A DNA stretch of 44,068 bases from Symploca sp. SIO1C2 (GCA_010672925.1 JAAHFP010000047.1:1-44068); one strand, 5' to 3'. Numbered from the stretch's first letter, positions 35,801 through 42,828 are shown. The notes: a model not told the origin generated them from the letters alone. A program made the numbers and translations.

Positions 35801-36039
35801 GATCGTTCTACCCAAAAAGCAATGGGTTCATCTGTTTTTACTCCTAGTTTCTGCAAATAATGCGCTAGTTGGTTTGCTCGTTCGTTGAGTTCTCGATAGC
35901 TGAGGGTTTGGCCTGCAAAAAACACTGCTACTGCATTGGGTGTCTTTTTAACCTGCTCTTCAAATATTGTCTGAATACAAGCAGGATTGGCGTTGCTGTC
36001 TTGATGGTAAATGGTTTTCTCGGTTGTCTTGTCTAGCAT
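32896..36039 (-). CDS. NRPS loading module A-MT-PCP, predicted N-methylated valine starter
   Basis: This 1047-residue protein has no condensation domain. The sequence opens directly with an adenylation domain (IFEEQVKKTPNAVAVFF, TSGSTGKPKA at 167-176). This marks it as the chain-initiating module. The pocket code is D-A-F-W-L-G-G-T-F-K, one conservative change from the valine code DAFWIGGTFK. An N-methyltransferase of about 380 residues (VLEIGCGTGMLLF from 541) is inserted between A8 and A10. The PCP has LGGNSLL (Ser985). With no upstream acyl donor the amine stays free until the next module, which would let the same domain methylate twice to give N,N-dimethylvaline (dolavaline). The A-MT pair closely resembles the A-MT of the Ile module. 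The short acidic tail (NYEEGEI) may meet the TubC-like docking domain downstream. Confidence 0.94.
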   Translation of the reverse strand: MLDKTTEKTIYHQDSNANPACIQTIFEEQVKKTPNAVAVFFAGQTLSYRELNERANQLAHYLQKLGVKTDEPIAFWVERSLEAIIGFLGILKAGAAYLPIDPCYPEERQLEMLKNATSKVALVGSNIQVSPVGLQLLSFDGQEFDQESTENLSVSITQENLAYVMYTSGSTGKPKAIAIPHRGVVRLVQQPNYVTLTSQDKILQLSSLTFDASTFEIWGSLLNGARLVIMPPQTPSLKEIGTAINQHQITTLWLTAGLFQLMVEEQLEDLKPIKQLLAGGDVLSLSHVQQVLEKLAGCQLINGYGPTENTTFTCCFPVTSTSKLEQSVPIGKPISHTQVYILDSNMKPVSVGEVGELYTGGEGLARGYLNNPELTAEKFVPNPFSDQPGDRLYRTGDQGRFLPDGNIEFIGRIDYQVKIRGFRIEPGEVENILNQHPLIRNSLVIAKEISESDRRLIGYVVPNDEPEEPTVTESEQGSQYLVHWEGIYDDLYRETPATDDPTFNIIGWNSSYTGEPIPPVEMAEWLQATVSRILNLGGQQVLEIGCGTGMLLFKIAPTCSRYVGTDLSQSALDYVTQHLGLAGNQAEINLMHRMADNFEGFELNSFDLLFFNSVSQHFPTMDYLLDVMEKAVEVVAPGGHIFLGDVRCHPLLSAFHSSVQLYQSPDELTVEQWQQRVADKIAIEDQLVIDPAFFVDLKTHLPKISHVQVLLKRDNSVQGSPRYYNELTKFRYDVIIYIGQQKIPVQSEWLSWQEDNLSLAAVKHHLMTKSNQVLCIQEIPNSRVTEDLKIAELAHQENQCTTVKEIRELATTLAAQEKAVDPEDLCLLGEEYAYTVHVSWSGSDRPGCYDIAFVPNTHPEKDCIGFPFSFAEKPIKPPNTYANHPYRPDISSSLVPELKAYLEEKLPDYMVPSSLIAIPTFPLTNNGKIDRQQLPLPEDISSSTNGSYVAPQNQTEESLGELFGQVLRRKKISRQDNFFDLGGNSLLAMQVVSRIRDQFQIEVKLKQFFDNPTPSHLAEIVEFNQGKLGVFQEVVGTTGSNYEEGEI

Positions 36040-36080
36040 TTCTTTTTTGTTATTGCTATCTGTTCAGCTATGATCATTGT

Positions 36081-37748
36081 CTATATATTATTTTTTTTAC
36101 TTGTAGTTACAGGCTTAAAATAATTAATACTAACTGTTGCCAGCTCACTGGGAGGATACCTAGTTTGAAAACTAGGATCTGCCACTAATCCTGCTTCTTT
36201 AGCCGCCGCCATAAAAACAGGTAGTTCTACAGGATATTGATCAGTATAACCCTGAGTAGCATCATAAGGAGTTGCTAAGGTTTTTCCTAAAGATTTTGCC
36301 ACCAGCTTGGGAGGTATAATATTCAGTTCCAAGATCAATAGTCCAAATTTTTCCACATAATAACGCCAATTTCTCAGATGTTCGATTAGATTTTGTATAA
36401 GTTGCTCATTGGGAATCATTTTTCCTTTACAAGCAAAGGCTCCAGTAGAGTTGATTTGGTGTTGATTTGATGGTGATTGCGGTTCTTGATAATGGCGGTT
36501 GTGGTCAATAAAGGCTCTGATACTTAATAAATCCTGGAGGCGAATCTCATGCTTTTGCCAAAGTTGCTTAGCAAATTCATCGGGCTCGTTAATGTTGCCA
36601 AATAGAACTCTATGATTGGGGATTGCTGCGTCTGCTAGAGTTTGGCTAGTGGTTTCTAAAGAAACTTGATTATAGTCAGCACCAACGAGAATTAATGGAT
36701 GCTCCGCTAAAACTTTTCCTCTTGCTGTTTTTTGTTTAATAACTTCATAAATATCTTTTAGTAATGTACCATCTCCACAGCCCATTTCAGCGATTCCCAA
36801 AGGTTGCTCTGCTAGGGGTTTGTTAAAGATTTCTACAATAATTTTTTTTACTTGTTCTGAATAGGTTTTATGAGAGCGACTACTGGCCCAAATGTTCATC
36901 ATTCGGTCAACGTGCATTTCGTGGCCATCAAGGTTTTTTTGAGATAGAATATCCGCTTTGCCAAAGAGTAGTTCTTTGAGTTGGGCAAACATTGGTAGAT
37001 AGGATACCGTAACTCCGTAGGCATAGGCTTTAGATACAACAAAACAACCTTGGGGTGTTAGTTGCCAAGATTCAGACTCCTTAGTCATCCAGTTTTGTAA
37101 GGCTAAAACTTCAAAAAAAGTATCCCAATACTTAAAATTATTACCTAATTGACTAGAAGGATGTTGCGTTTTTTGCTTAAAATCATCCCAAATATTTTTC
37201 ATGGATAGGGAGACTATAATTGGTGCAACTAAAAACCCATCCAAGTGACAAATCAATTGGTTATAAACTTGATTGTAATCTCCTTCTTCTAATTTTGGTA
37301 AATCCCATTTTCTTTGAGATTTTTCAATGAGATTTTTGAAATTTGCAATTTCTTCATCTGATAGAGTTACATTTTTACCGAGAATCCAATCCTGAATTCG
37401 CATCATTACCGGAATAAACTCCACTGGAGCCTGGTAGTAATAGGCAAGTTTTAGTGCTATTTTACCAGTTGAAGATAATTGATATACTTTTTCACCAAAA
37501 TCTAATTTAGTTTCTAGCCAACCCTGATTTTCAAGTATCCTGAGTCCTACATTCAAGTAACCAGGATTACCACCGAACTTATGCCAAATTTCTTTTAAAG
37601 TAAATTGCTGACTATCTTCAATAAAATTTGTTACCTTTTGCTCCATTAGAGCCTTAATTGTGCAGCCAGTAGCAATGCCATCCAGGTGGCAAAAAACTTT
37701 TGCCATAAGGTACTTGCGTTCGTCTTTGGGTAACTGCATCTTATCCAC
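36081..37748 (-). CDS. Large standalone SAM methyltransferase with duplicated helical N-terminal domain
   Basis: In this 555-residue protein the first half is an internal duplication. Residues 20-124 (CHLDGIATGCTIKAL, ILENQGWLETK, FIPVMMRIQDWILGK) align with 168-262 (CHLDGFLVAPIIVSL, LALQNWMTKE, YLPMFAQLKELLFGK). The second half is a class I methyltransferase with motif I GIAEMGCGDGTLL (318-330). A conserved-looking stretch, SIRAFIDHNRHYQ (409-421), has two His residues that could bind metal. The layout recalls the C-methylating MT1 domain of AprA (apratoxin), an iron-dependent enzyme that methylates malonyl-ACP. I recall the family only loosely and rate that link as tentative. It ends 41 bp before the loading NRPS. 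A role in supplying the methyl branch of the second PKS unit would fit. N- or O-methylation is the alternative. Confidence 0.75.
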   Translation of the reverse strand: MDKMQLPKDERKYLMAKVFCHLDGIATGCTIKALMEQKVTNFIEDSQQFTLKEIWHKFGGNPGYLNVGLRILENQGWLETKLDFGEKVYQLSSTGKIALKLAYYYQAPVEFIPVMMRIQDWILGKNVTLSDEEIANFKNLIEKSQRKWDLPKLEEGDYNQVYNQLICHLDGFLVAPIIVSLSMKNIWDDFKQKTQHPSSQLGNNFKYWDTFFEVLALQNWMTKESESWQLTPQGCFVVSKAYAYGVTVSYLPMFAQLKELLFGKADILSQKNLDGHEMHVDRMMNIWASSRSHKTYSEQVKKIIVEIFNKPLAEQPLGIAEMGCGDGTLLKDIYEVIKQKTARGKVLAEHPLILVGADYNQVSLETTSQTLADAAIPNHRVLFGNINEPDEFAKQLWQKHEIRLQDLLSIRAFIDHNRHYQEPQSPSNQHQINSTGAFACKGKMIPNEQLIQNLIEHLRNWRYYVEKFGLLILELNIIPPKLVAKSLGKTLATPYDATQGYTDQYPVELPVFMAAAKEAGLVADPSFQTRYPPSELATVSINYFKPVTTSKKNNI

Positions 37749-37793
37749 CCTCTATCTATAACATTTAATACCTAATATCTCTATGTCAATCAA

Positions 37794-37821
37794 TTTTAGA
37801 TTTTAGATTTTAGATTTTAGA
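37794..37821. repeat. Heptamer tandem repeat TTTTAGA x4
   Basis: Four perfect consecutive copies of ttttaga lie upstream of the 555-residue methyltransferase gene. Two to three copies of the same unit recur at about 41822-41837. Such short tandem heptamers are typical of cyanobacterial intergenic DNA. Confidence 0.9.
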
Positions 37822-37830
37822 TTGACCCCA

Positions 37831-37907
37831 TGTCTAAAGTCAGGGACTTGGAATAATGATAGAATCTTTGTTTTTTCCACGGATAAATCCGGGGGCTTGT
37901 ATCCTTG
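37831..37907. mobile_element. Possible IS200/IS605-type element end (remnant)
   Basis: The run contains AAAGTCAGGGACTT and, at 37880-37891, the hairpin CGGATAAATCCG followed by GGGGCTTGTATCC. This text resembles the subterminal hairpin ends of IS200/IS605-group elements in cyanobacteria as I remember them. No transposase gene is attached. Only a comparison with complete elements could confirm it. Confidence 0.3.
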
Positions 37908-37980
37908 TTTTTTTCGGTCAACTGAAACTTTAGATATGTTTGGTAACTCCTCAATACTTTGTTAATAACCAAGAAAATGG

Positions 37981-38002
37981 AAGCTTTGTGTTAATAAAGC
38001 TT
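37981..38002. other. Small hairpin downstream of the mbtH-like gene
   Basis: AAGCTTT (37981-37987) and AAAGCTT (37996-38002) form a 7-bp stem with an 8-base loop, 64 bp beyond the mbtH-like stop. It is AT-rich and lacks a following U run on the minus strand. A weak attenuator is possible; a strong terminator is unlikely. Confidence 0.3.
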
Positions 38003-38065
38003 CGTTGATATTACAAATTTTTACAGCTATTTATTTTTTAATCTTTAGTATGCTGTTATTTTTTT

Positions 38066-38278
38066 TCAGTTATTCTCTATAAATTTACGTAAACTTAGCG
38101 GACGCATATCTGTCCAGACTTCTTTAATGTAATCAAGACATTCTTGCTTAAGACCACTTTTGCCAACATCTGTCCATCCTAATGGATTGTCACTTTGAGC
38201 AGGCCAGATAGAATACTGCTCTTCTTCATTTACAACTACTTTGTAGGTTGTTTGCTTTACCACATCACTGTCACTCAT
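38066..38278 (-). CDS. MbtH-like protein, NRPS adenylation-domain partner
   Basis: This 70-residue MbtH-family protein (PF03621) binds A domains and supports their folding and activity. The family signature is complete: a YSIWP block, [31 protein letters not shown] chose the ATG at 38278 because a G-run (GGGGGGGAA) sits just upstream at ribosome-site distance. A TTG five codons earlier would place that run inside the coding sequence. It is the first gene of the minus-strand run. It is the only MbtH gene in the window, so it presumably serves the four functional amino-acid A domains. Confidence 0.95.
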   Translation of the reverse strand: MSDSDVVKQTTYKVVVNEEEQYSIWPAQSDNPLGWTDVGKSGLKQECLDYIKEVWTDMRPLSLRKFIENN

Positions 38279-38381
38279 CAATTCCCCCCCCAAATATGTA
38301 GTAGCAGTTATTTATTCTACCTAAGTTGCTCAGGTACAAAAACTTTTACTGAAACAGCCCATGGCTCTCTCGAAATCATTT

Positions 38382-38411
38382 TCTATATTCAAGGTAACTA
38401 TTGCAAGACAA
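38382..38411 (-). promoter_or_regulatory. Candidate promoter for the biosynthetic cluster
   Basis: On the minus strand TTGTCT (38411-38406) and TATAGA (38387-38382) are separated by 18 bp. Each has four of six bases of the sigma-70 consensus. They lie about 105 bp upstream of the mbtH-like ATG. The match is weak and the region is AT-rich, so this is a suggestion only. Confidence 0.25.
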
Positions 38412-38733
38412 TATACCTTAATTTAATGATTATTTTGTTTGAACATTAGCAAATATTATATTTCCTCTATAACAAGAATGAATTTCAATCAAAATCATCA
38501 AGTTTAACCTTATTCTGATAACTGCAATACAGTTTCCACCATAAACTTTGGACAACTAATAATTATGAAATAATTAAGGTATGCAGGAAAGTTAGAATAA
38601 TCGTCTAGCCGAAATATTAGGTTAATGACCAATAACTTTTAAGAAACAAGGCAGACGGTAGAAAGCTGAAGGAAGGAAACACTCATAAGCTCTCTCTTCC
38701 TCCTTTCTTCCCTGTTGCCTGTTGCCCGTTACC

Positions 38734-38930
38734 CATTGGTGACAAGTTAAAAGGTCGTGCATGAGTGTCAACTCCCATATATGGCGTAGTGGTTCTAAAA
38801 AAACCTATATATGGAAATACTCCAAGGGCTAAGGAAAATTGTATTCTTCTTCCTCCGCCCTTCTGCTCCTCCGCCCCTCTGCTCCTCCGCTCCCTTGACA
38901 ACGACACTTTTTCCTTAACTTGTCACCAAT
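38734..38930. mobile_element. MITE with 16-bp perfect terminal inverted repeats and target duplication
   Basis: ATTGGTGACAAGTTAA at 38735-38750 is matched by its exact reverse complement at 38915-38930. The 10-mer GCCCGTTACC directly flanks both sides (38724-38733 and 38931-38940), as a target-site duplication would. Removing the element and one copy restores a continuous heptamer tract of the CCTGTTG type. The element has no transposase frame. Its interior holds two CCTATATATGG/CCCATATATGG motifs and an octamer repeat. Confidence 0.8.
38852..38891. repeat. Octamer tandem repeat inside the MITE
   Basis: Five imperfect 8-bp units occur in order: cctccgcc, cttctgct, cctccgcc, cctctgct and cctccgct. 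They belong to the same family as the octamers found in frame in the large NRPS gene at 31155-31200. Confidence 0.85.
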
Positions 38931-38972
38931 GCCCGTTACCTGTTGCCTTGTTTCTTCAGAAAATAACAGTCT

Positions 38973-40058
38973 TTACCATCCCTGCTTTTCTACTAAATCA
39001 ATACACAATTGATTGACAGTCTCTTGGTTTACGCTATTAGGTAGGGTGGACTTGGAGTAAGCCACATCAAGCCCCTGATACAGCTCATTAGCAAGGGTCA
39101 TTACCTGATCATAGTTATACTCACCTCGCTTAATGGCCAGCAATTGCTCAGCATCGCCAGCTTCTCTACGGTCAACGACTAAATTCTGAGTCTCTAAGAT
39201 TTCAATCCCTGTCCTCAATAGTCGAATGGCTTGCATTGCGAACTTGCAATCATAACCAACAGAGGCTTCCATTGCTGCTCTAGATGGATTGCGGTTTTTT
39301 TGCCACTGTTGGTAATTTTTATAGTCTCTCTTGGCATTCTGATACTGCTGATTTTTTTGCAGTAATTTAATAAATGCTTTAGAGCTATTAGTTAGTTTTT
39401 GTGTATAATCTAATGTTTCTTCTGGTAGTGCGTATTGTCTTAAGACTCCTTTGAAATCAATCTCGGCAGTGAGGAGATTATGCAAAGACTCTGCGGGCTC
39501 TAAAAACTGGATACGCTCTCTGATAAGTAGATAGAGATATTCTAGAAAAGCATTTACTTCCGTTACTGTTAGTAGTTGATTCGACTCTAAACCAAAATCT
39601 TCTAGCTGTGGCGCTTTAGTGGGAGGATTGAGCAACCAACGACGGTGAGACTCTAGTTTCCTAATTTGGGCATAACCATATCCTGCATAGGTGTGCTTCA
39701 CTTTTTTGGAGAGAAACAGTTGCTTCTGCCGTTGCAAAATTTCGCCAACTTCGGTGAGATGCAGATAGTTGTCGAACCACAGCAATTCAAGAATATTAGG
39801 ATTATTATCAGCTGATAGTTTTAAGAATTTTTTGAGTTCATAGATACAAGTATCTTGGGACAAGTAAGAAAATTTACCTGATTCTTCTGTCCAGCCTTTG
39901 TCCTTTTGCTCAATCTGATCGAATCCTAAATAGTAGGGTTTGCTGGCGACGAAAATACCACGATAGTCATAATCAGAGCTTTCTGTAGCTAATCCATAGC
40001 CTCTAGAACCGGTTAAAGCGATCAGAATGGTTCGATTTTCAATTTCTTGGCGATCCAT
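38973..40058 (-). CDS. Predicted nucleotidyltransferase of the DNA polymerase beta superfamily (COG3541 type)
   Basis: This 361-residue protein has the nucleotidyltransferase signature near its start: LTGSRGYGLATESSDYDYRG. There a Gly-Ser is followed by the Asp-x-Asp metal pair, here DYDYRG. The full length and the later block HTYAGYGYAQIRKLESH match the YcgL/RlaP-like family (PF10127). These are predicted nucleotidyltransferases, some linked to RNA end repair; the substrate here is unknown. The ATG at 40058 starts the conserved domain within 20 residues. It is on the same strand as the cluster but separated from it by the MITE-bearing gap, so it is probably unrelated to the peptide pathway. 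Confidence 0.82.
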   Translation of the reverse strand: MDRQEIENRTILIALTGSRGYGLATESSDYDYRGIFVASKPYYLGFDQIEQKDKGWTEESGKFSYLSQDTCIYELKKFLKLSADNNPNILELLWFDNYLHLTEVGEILQRQKQLFLSKKVKHTYAGYGYAQIRKLESHRRWLLNPPTKAPQLEDFGLESNQLLTVTEVNAFLEYLYLLIRERIQFLEPAESLHNLLTAEIDFKGVLRQYALPEETLDYTQKLTNSSKAFIKLLQKNQQYQNAKRDYKNYQQWQKNRNPSRAAMEASVGYDCKFAMQAIRLLRTGIEILETQNLVVDRREAGDAEQLLAIKRGEYNYDQVMTLANELYQGLDVAYSKSTLPNSVNQETVNQLCIDLVEKQGW

Positions 40059-40120
40059 TTTGTTAGGTAGGTGGTTTTATCTCTCTTCTGTCACTCTAGC
40101 AGAGATAAAATAAAGGAGAA

Positions 40121-40228
40121 ATGCCTCAAAACCTGATACAGAGTATGATTAAGCCCAGAACCGCTACCCCCACTGTAAAATTTCTAGACACCTACTGTGA
40201 GCTCTACAAAGACCTGTTCAGTGTTTAA
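40121..40228 (+). pseudogene. Transposase N-terminal fragment
   Basis: A 35-codon frame starts at the ATG at 40121 behind a good ribosome site (AAAGGAG at 40112-40118). It encodes MPQNLIQSMIKPRTATPTVK and then FLDTYCELYKDLFS. From memory this resembles the first residues of cyanobacterial IS4/IS701-type transposases (TPTVKFxDxYCxxYKxLF). A TAA follows immediately and the remaining 350 or so codons are absent. It is a dead insertion-sequence start. Confidence 0.6.
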
Positions 40229-40285
40229 ACCTCAAGAAAGATTCAATCTCAAATCTCAAGTCTTGTTTCTTAAGATTTCTAGTCC

Positions 40286-40355
40286 CTGTAGAGGCTAACT
40301 ACCTCAATAACAAGCTGTGGTGTAGCCATATCAAGAGTAATAAGTTAGCCTACAG
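40286..40355. repeat. Imperfect inverted repeat downstream of dapL
   Basis: CTGTAGAGGCTAACT (40286-40300) and AGTTAGCCTACAG (40343-40355) pair except for a two-base bulge, with a 42-base loop. It may be an element end left with the transposase scrap, or a weak 3' hairpin for the dapL transcript, which ends at 40381. Confidence 0.45.
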
Positions 40356-40380
40356 AAACTATTGGTAAAGATGAGCCATC

Positions 40381-41616
40381 TTATACCTTAAACTTCTCCA
40401 GAATTCGCTTCATCGCCTCGTTCACATTATCTCGACTATTAAACGCTGAAATTCTGAAGTAGCCTTCCCCAGCAGCACCAAACCCAGAACCAGGTGTTCC
40501 TACAATATTTGTTGTTTGGAGCAATTTATCAAAGAAATCCCAACTAGAAAGCTCATTAGGGGTTTTGAGCCAAATGTAAGGTGCATTGATCCCCCCATAC
40601 ACTGTTAATCCAGCTTTGGTGAGTTGCTCTCGAATAATTGTGGCATTTTCTAAATAAAAGCTGACTAAGGCTTTAACCTGGGCTTGTCCTGCTTCTGAGT
40701 AAACTGCCTCTGCTCCTCGTTGTACGATATAGGATACTCCATTGAACTTGGTTGACTGGCGACGGTTCCACAGTTTCCACAATTCCACATCTGAACCATC
40801 AGCAGCTTTTCCTGTTAGTGTCTTTGGTACTACGGTAAGAGCACACCGGGTTCCGGTGAAACCTGCATTCTTGGAAAAAGAACGAAATTCGATCGCACAA
40901 TTCTTTGCTCCCTCAATCTCGTAGATAGAATGGGGTAAGTCTGGGTCAGTGATAAAAGCTTCGTAAGCAGCATCAAAAAGAATGATGGAGCCATGACTAT
41001 TTGCATAGTCTACCCAGGTTTTCAGGTAATCTTTGCTAGCGGTTGCTCCAGTAGGGTTATTGGGGAAACACAAATAAATCAGATCCACTTTCTGGGAAGG
41101 AATGGCAGCGGTGAAGTTATTTGCTGCTGAAATCGGTAGATACACTAACCCTTCAAACTCCCCTGCATCATTAACAGGGCCTGTATTTCCTGCCATCACA
41201 TTGGTATCTACATAGACAGGATAGACAGGATCGGTAACAGCAATAGTATTGTTGCTACCAAAAATATCTAAAATGTTGCCGGTGTCGCACTTAGAACCAT
41301 CAGAAATGAAAATTTCTCCCGGTTCAATTTCGCATCCCCTTGCTTGAAAATCTTGGGTAGCAATTTTTTCCCGCAACCAAGAGTAGCCTTGTTCCGGACC
41401 ATAGCCTTTGAAGCTGCTGCGATCGCCCATGTCTTCAACTGCTTTAATCATAGCAGTACGACAAGCTTCTGGTAAGGGTTCTGTAACATCACCAATACCC
41501 AATTTAATAATTGAGGCATCAGGATTGGCTTGTGCAAAAGCATTAACCCGTCGAGCAATTTCCGGAAACAGGTAACCTGCTTTGAGTTTGAGGTAGCTAT
41601 CGTTAATCGTTGCCAT
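40381..41616 (-). CDS. dapL: LL-diaminopimelate aminotransferase
   Basis: This 411-residue class I/II PLP aminotransferase converts L-tetrahydrodipicolinate and glutamate to LL-2,6-diaminopimelate and 2-oxoglutarate (EC 2.6.1.83). This is the one-step lysine and peptidoglycan-precursor route of cyanobacteria and plants. Diagnostic blocks are the N-terminal [37 protein letters not shown] and the PLP-lysine site [10 protein letters not shown] (Lys249). Length and composition are normal for the family. It is a housekeeping enzyme in the cytoplasm. The ATG at 41616 begins the conserved N-terminal arm. No functional link to the peptide cluster is indicated. Confidence 0.96.
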   Translation of the reverse strand: MATINDSYLKLKAGYLFPEIARRVNAFAQANPDASIIKLGIGDVTEPLPEACRTAMIKAVEDMGDRSSFKGYGPEQGYSWLREKIATQDFQARGCEIEPGEIFISDGSKCDTGNILDIFGSNNTIAVTDPVYPVYVDTNVMAGNTGPVNDAGEFEGLVYLPISAANNFTAAIPSQKVDLIYLCFPNNPTGATASKDYLKTWVDYANSHGSIILFDAAYEAFITDPDLPHSIYEIEGAKNCAIEFRSFSKNAGFTGTRCALTVVPKTLTGKAADGSDVELWKLWNRRQSTKFNGVSYIVQRGAEAVYSEAGQAQVKALVSFYLENATIIREQLTKAGLTVYGGINAPYIWLKTPNELSSWDFFDKLLQTTNIVGTPGSGFGAAGEGYFRISAFNSRDNVNEAMKRILEKFKV

Positions 41617-41712
41617 AGATAGTGTTCATTTTTCCAACGCCGTAAACCAGCTTATATCAAGTTCGGTTGAATACTTACACTTGATGGCAGTAAGGCACCA
41701 ACCCACCCCTAA

Positions 41713-41728
41713 CCCCTCCAAGGAGGGG
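41713..41728. repeat. Short GC-rich hairpin CCCCTCC-AA-GGAGGGG
   Basis: A perfect 7-bp stem with a 2-base spacer lies between the TPR gene and dapL. The surrounding text (accaacccacccctaacccc) is a common cyanobacterial dispersed repeat, by memory. Its position 3' of the TPR gene would suit a terminator, but the loop is too small for a good RNA hairpin. Confidence 0.5.
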
Positions 41729-41853
41729 AACCGGAGGCAGAGGGCTCCAAGGGAAGAAAGAAGGTTGCAAGGGAGAAGGGAATTACAACTGTTTATCCGA
41801 ATTCGATAATTTAACCAGAGAGATTTTAGATTTTAGAATTAGAGCAGGGAGTC

Positions 41854-42759
41854 TCAAAGTCCTGACTCTGTCCGACAATCCCGATTGCCATTGGCAATAC
41901 TATTCTCTGCCCTGCAATTTTCGTAGGCAATTTGAGCCGCATACCTTTCTGGCAATTGTGCTCTTTTGTCCAAAGCTTGTTTAAAAAATGCTAAGCTTTC
42001 CTGTTCCTTACCTTGATTTCTCAGGATTTGCGCTTTGAGATAAAACAAATCAGGATTGTTGGGAGCCAATTCCAAGGCGCGATCCACAAAATCCATGGCC
42101 TTATTGTGCTCTTTCAGATCCCGATAGCCGACAGCAATACCGCGATAAGCAACGTATTTGGGATTACCATAGGTTTCTAATTTTTCAACTGCATTGGCAG
42201 GATCAGCAAATGGTACATTAACAGCTAACATCAAGTCCATATAGCCCGTGAGCAAATTCAACTCTGGGTCGTTGGGGTCAATTTCTTTCGCTTTATCTAC
42301 GTACTGGAGGACTTTTTGCAATTTACTTAAAGCCCTGACAGGTCCTTCCTTTTTGAAATTGTAAGAACCTTCTAAAAAATGACCTGCTGCTGTATAGAGA
42401 TTACCCCGTAAGGGGTCAGTGGTAGTCAGCTGCTCTGCTGTTTCCCTAGTCTTGGAGGCGTATTTTTTCAGAGTTTCCCAATCTTTCTCTATATAAGCTA
42501 GAGAAGCTAGCATAGCATACACCAAAGGTTCCTCAACTTTGTTAGCTTCCGCTTTTTCTAAGTGCTCCTTAGCTTGCGTGTAATTCCCCTCTTTGAAAAT
42601 CGACTCAAAAGCGGCTTCGGTTTGCTCATCAATAGTGTGAGGATTTTCTTGACGGAAGGGGTCTCCAGCTAGAGTCGGTGTCACCCACAAACCGATTACC
42701 ACAGCTACAGCACTGGCAAAGGCTTTTACTGTTCGTTGTGGTTTAGGGAAACAAATCAT
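41854..42759 (-). CDS. Secreted or periplasmic TPR-repeat protein
   Basis: This 301-residue protein starts with a Sec signal: basic CFPKPQRTVK, then a hydrophobic stretch ending PTLAGD, with cleavage near residue 31. Helical tetratricopeptide repeats follow. Clear TPR pairs are PNNPDLFYLKAQILRNQGKE and the preceding YRGIAVGYRDLKEHNKAMDF. Four Cys/Asn-rich residues near the end (ENCRAENSIANGNRDC) could form a disulfide. It matches the general Sll0314-like TPR proteins of cyanobacteria, whose role is unknown. I chose the ATG at 42759 because AGGAGGA lies 5 bases upstream. A GTG five codons earlier would put that site inside the gene. Confidence 0.8.
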   Translation of the reverse strand: MICFPKPQRTVKAFASAVAVVIGLWVTPTLAGDPFRQENPHTIDEQTEAAFESIFKEGNYTQAKEHLEKAEANKVEEPLVYAMLASLAYIEKDWETLKKYASKTRETAEQLTTTDPLRGNLYTAAGHFLEGSYNFKKEGPVRALSKLQKVLQYVDKAKEIDPNDPELNLLTGYMDLMLAVNVPFADPANAVEKLETYGNPKYVAYRGIAVGYRDLKEHNKAMDFVDRALELAPNNPDLFYLKAQILRNQGKEQESLAFFKQALDKRAQLPERYAAQIAYENCRAENSIANGNRDCRTESGL

Positions 42760-42828
42760 AATTGTCCTCCTCACAAAAAAGGTTTAACTAAGAGTTTGAC
42801 GTTCTAGTTGATTAGAGGTTCCGATTTA

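Larger units (their letters stand above)
37749..38065. other. Gene-free gap between mbtH-like and methyltransferase genes
   Basis: This 317-bp AT-rich gap holds the TTTTAGA heptamer array, a possible insertion-sequence end and a small hairpin, each listed separately. No credible open frame is present on either strand. It is the widest gap within the same-strand cluster, so the synthetase genes may have a second promoter here. Confidence 0.7.
38279..38972. other. Repeat-rich gap upstream of the biosynthetic cluster
   Basis: Almost 700 bp with no convincing gene. The part near the mbtH-like start (38279-38640) is AT-rich and is where the main cluster promoter should lie. The distal part holds heptamer repeats interrupted by a MITE. 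Open frames across the MITE are low-complexity translations of the repeats. Confidence 0.7.
40059..40380. other. Gap between nucleotidyltransferase gene and dapL
   Basis: This 322-bp gap holds a transposase N-terminal scrap and an imperfect inverted repeat, listed separately. I see no complete gene. Confidence 0.7.

Noticed and set aside
23004-38006. Shared 13-mer ATAAAGCTTCGTT at 23004-23016 and 37994-38006 as a common operator
   Set aside because: Several 13-base matches are expected by chance in a 44-kb AT-rich window, and its placement relative to the gene starts differs.
38683-38907. Short open frame covering the MITE
   Set aside because: The peptide is low-complexity translation of octamer and heptamer repeats.
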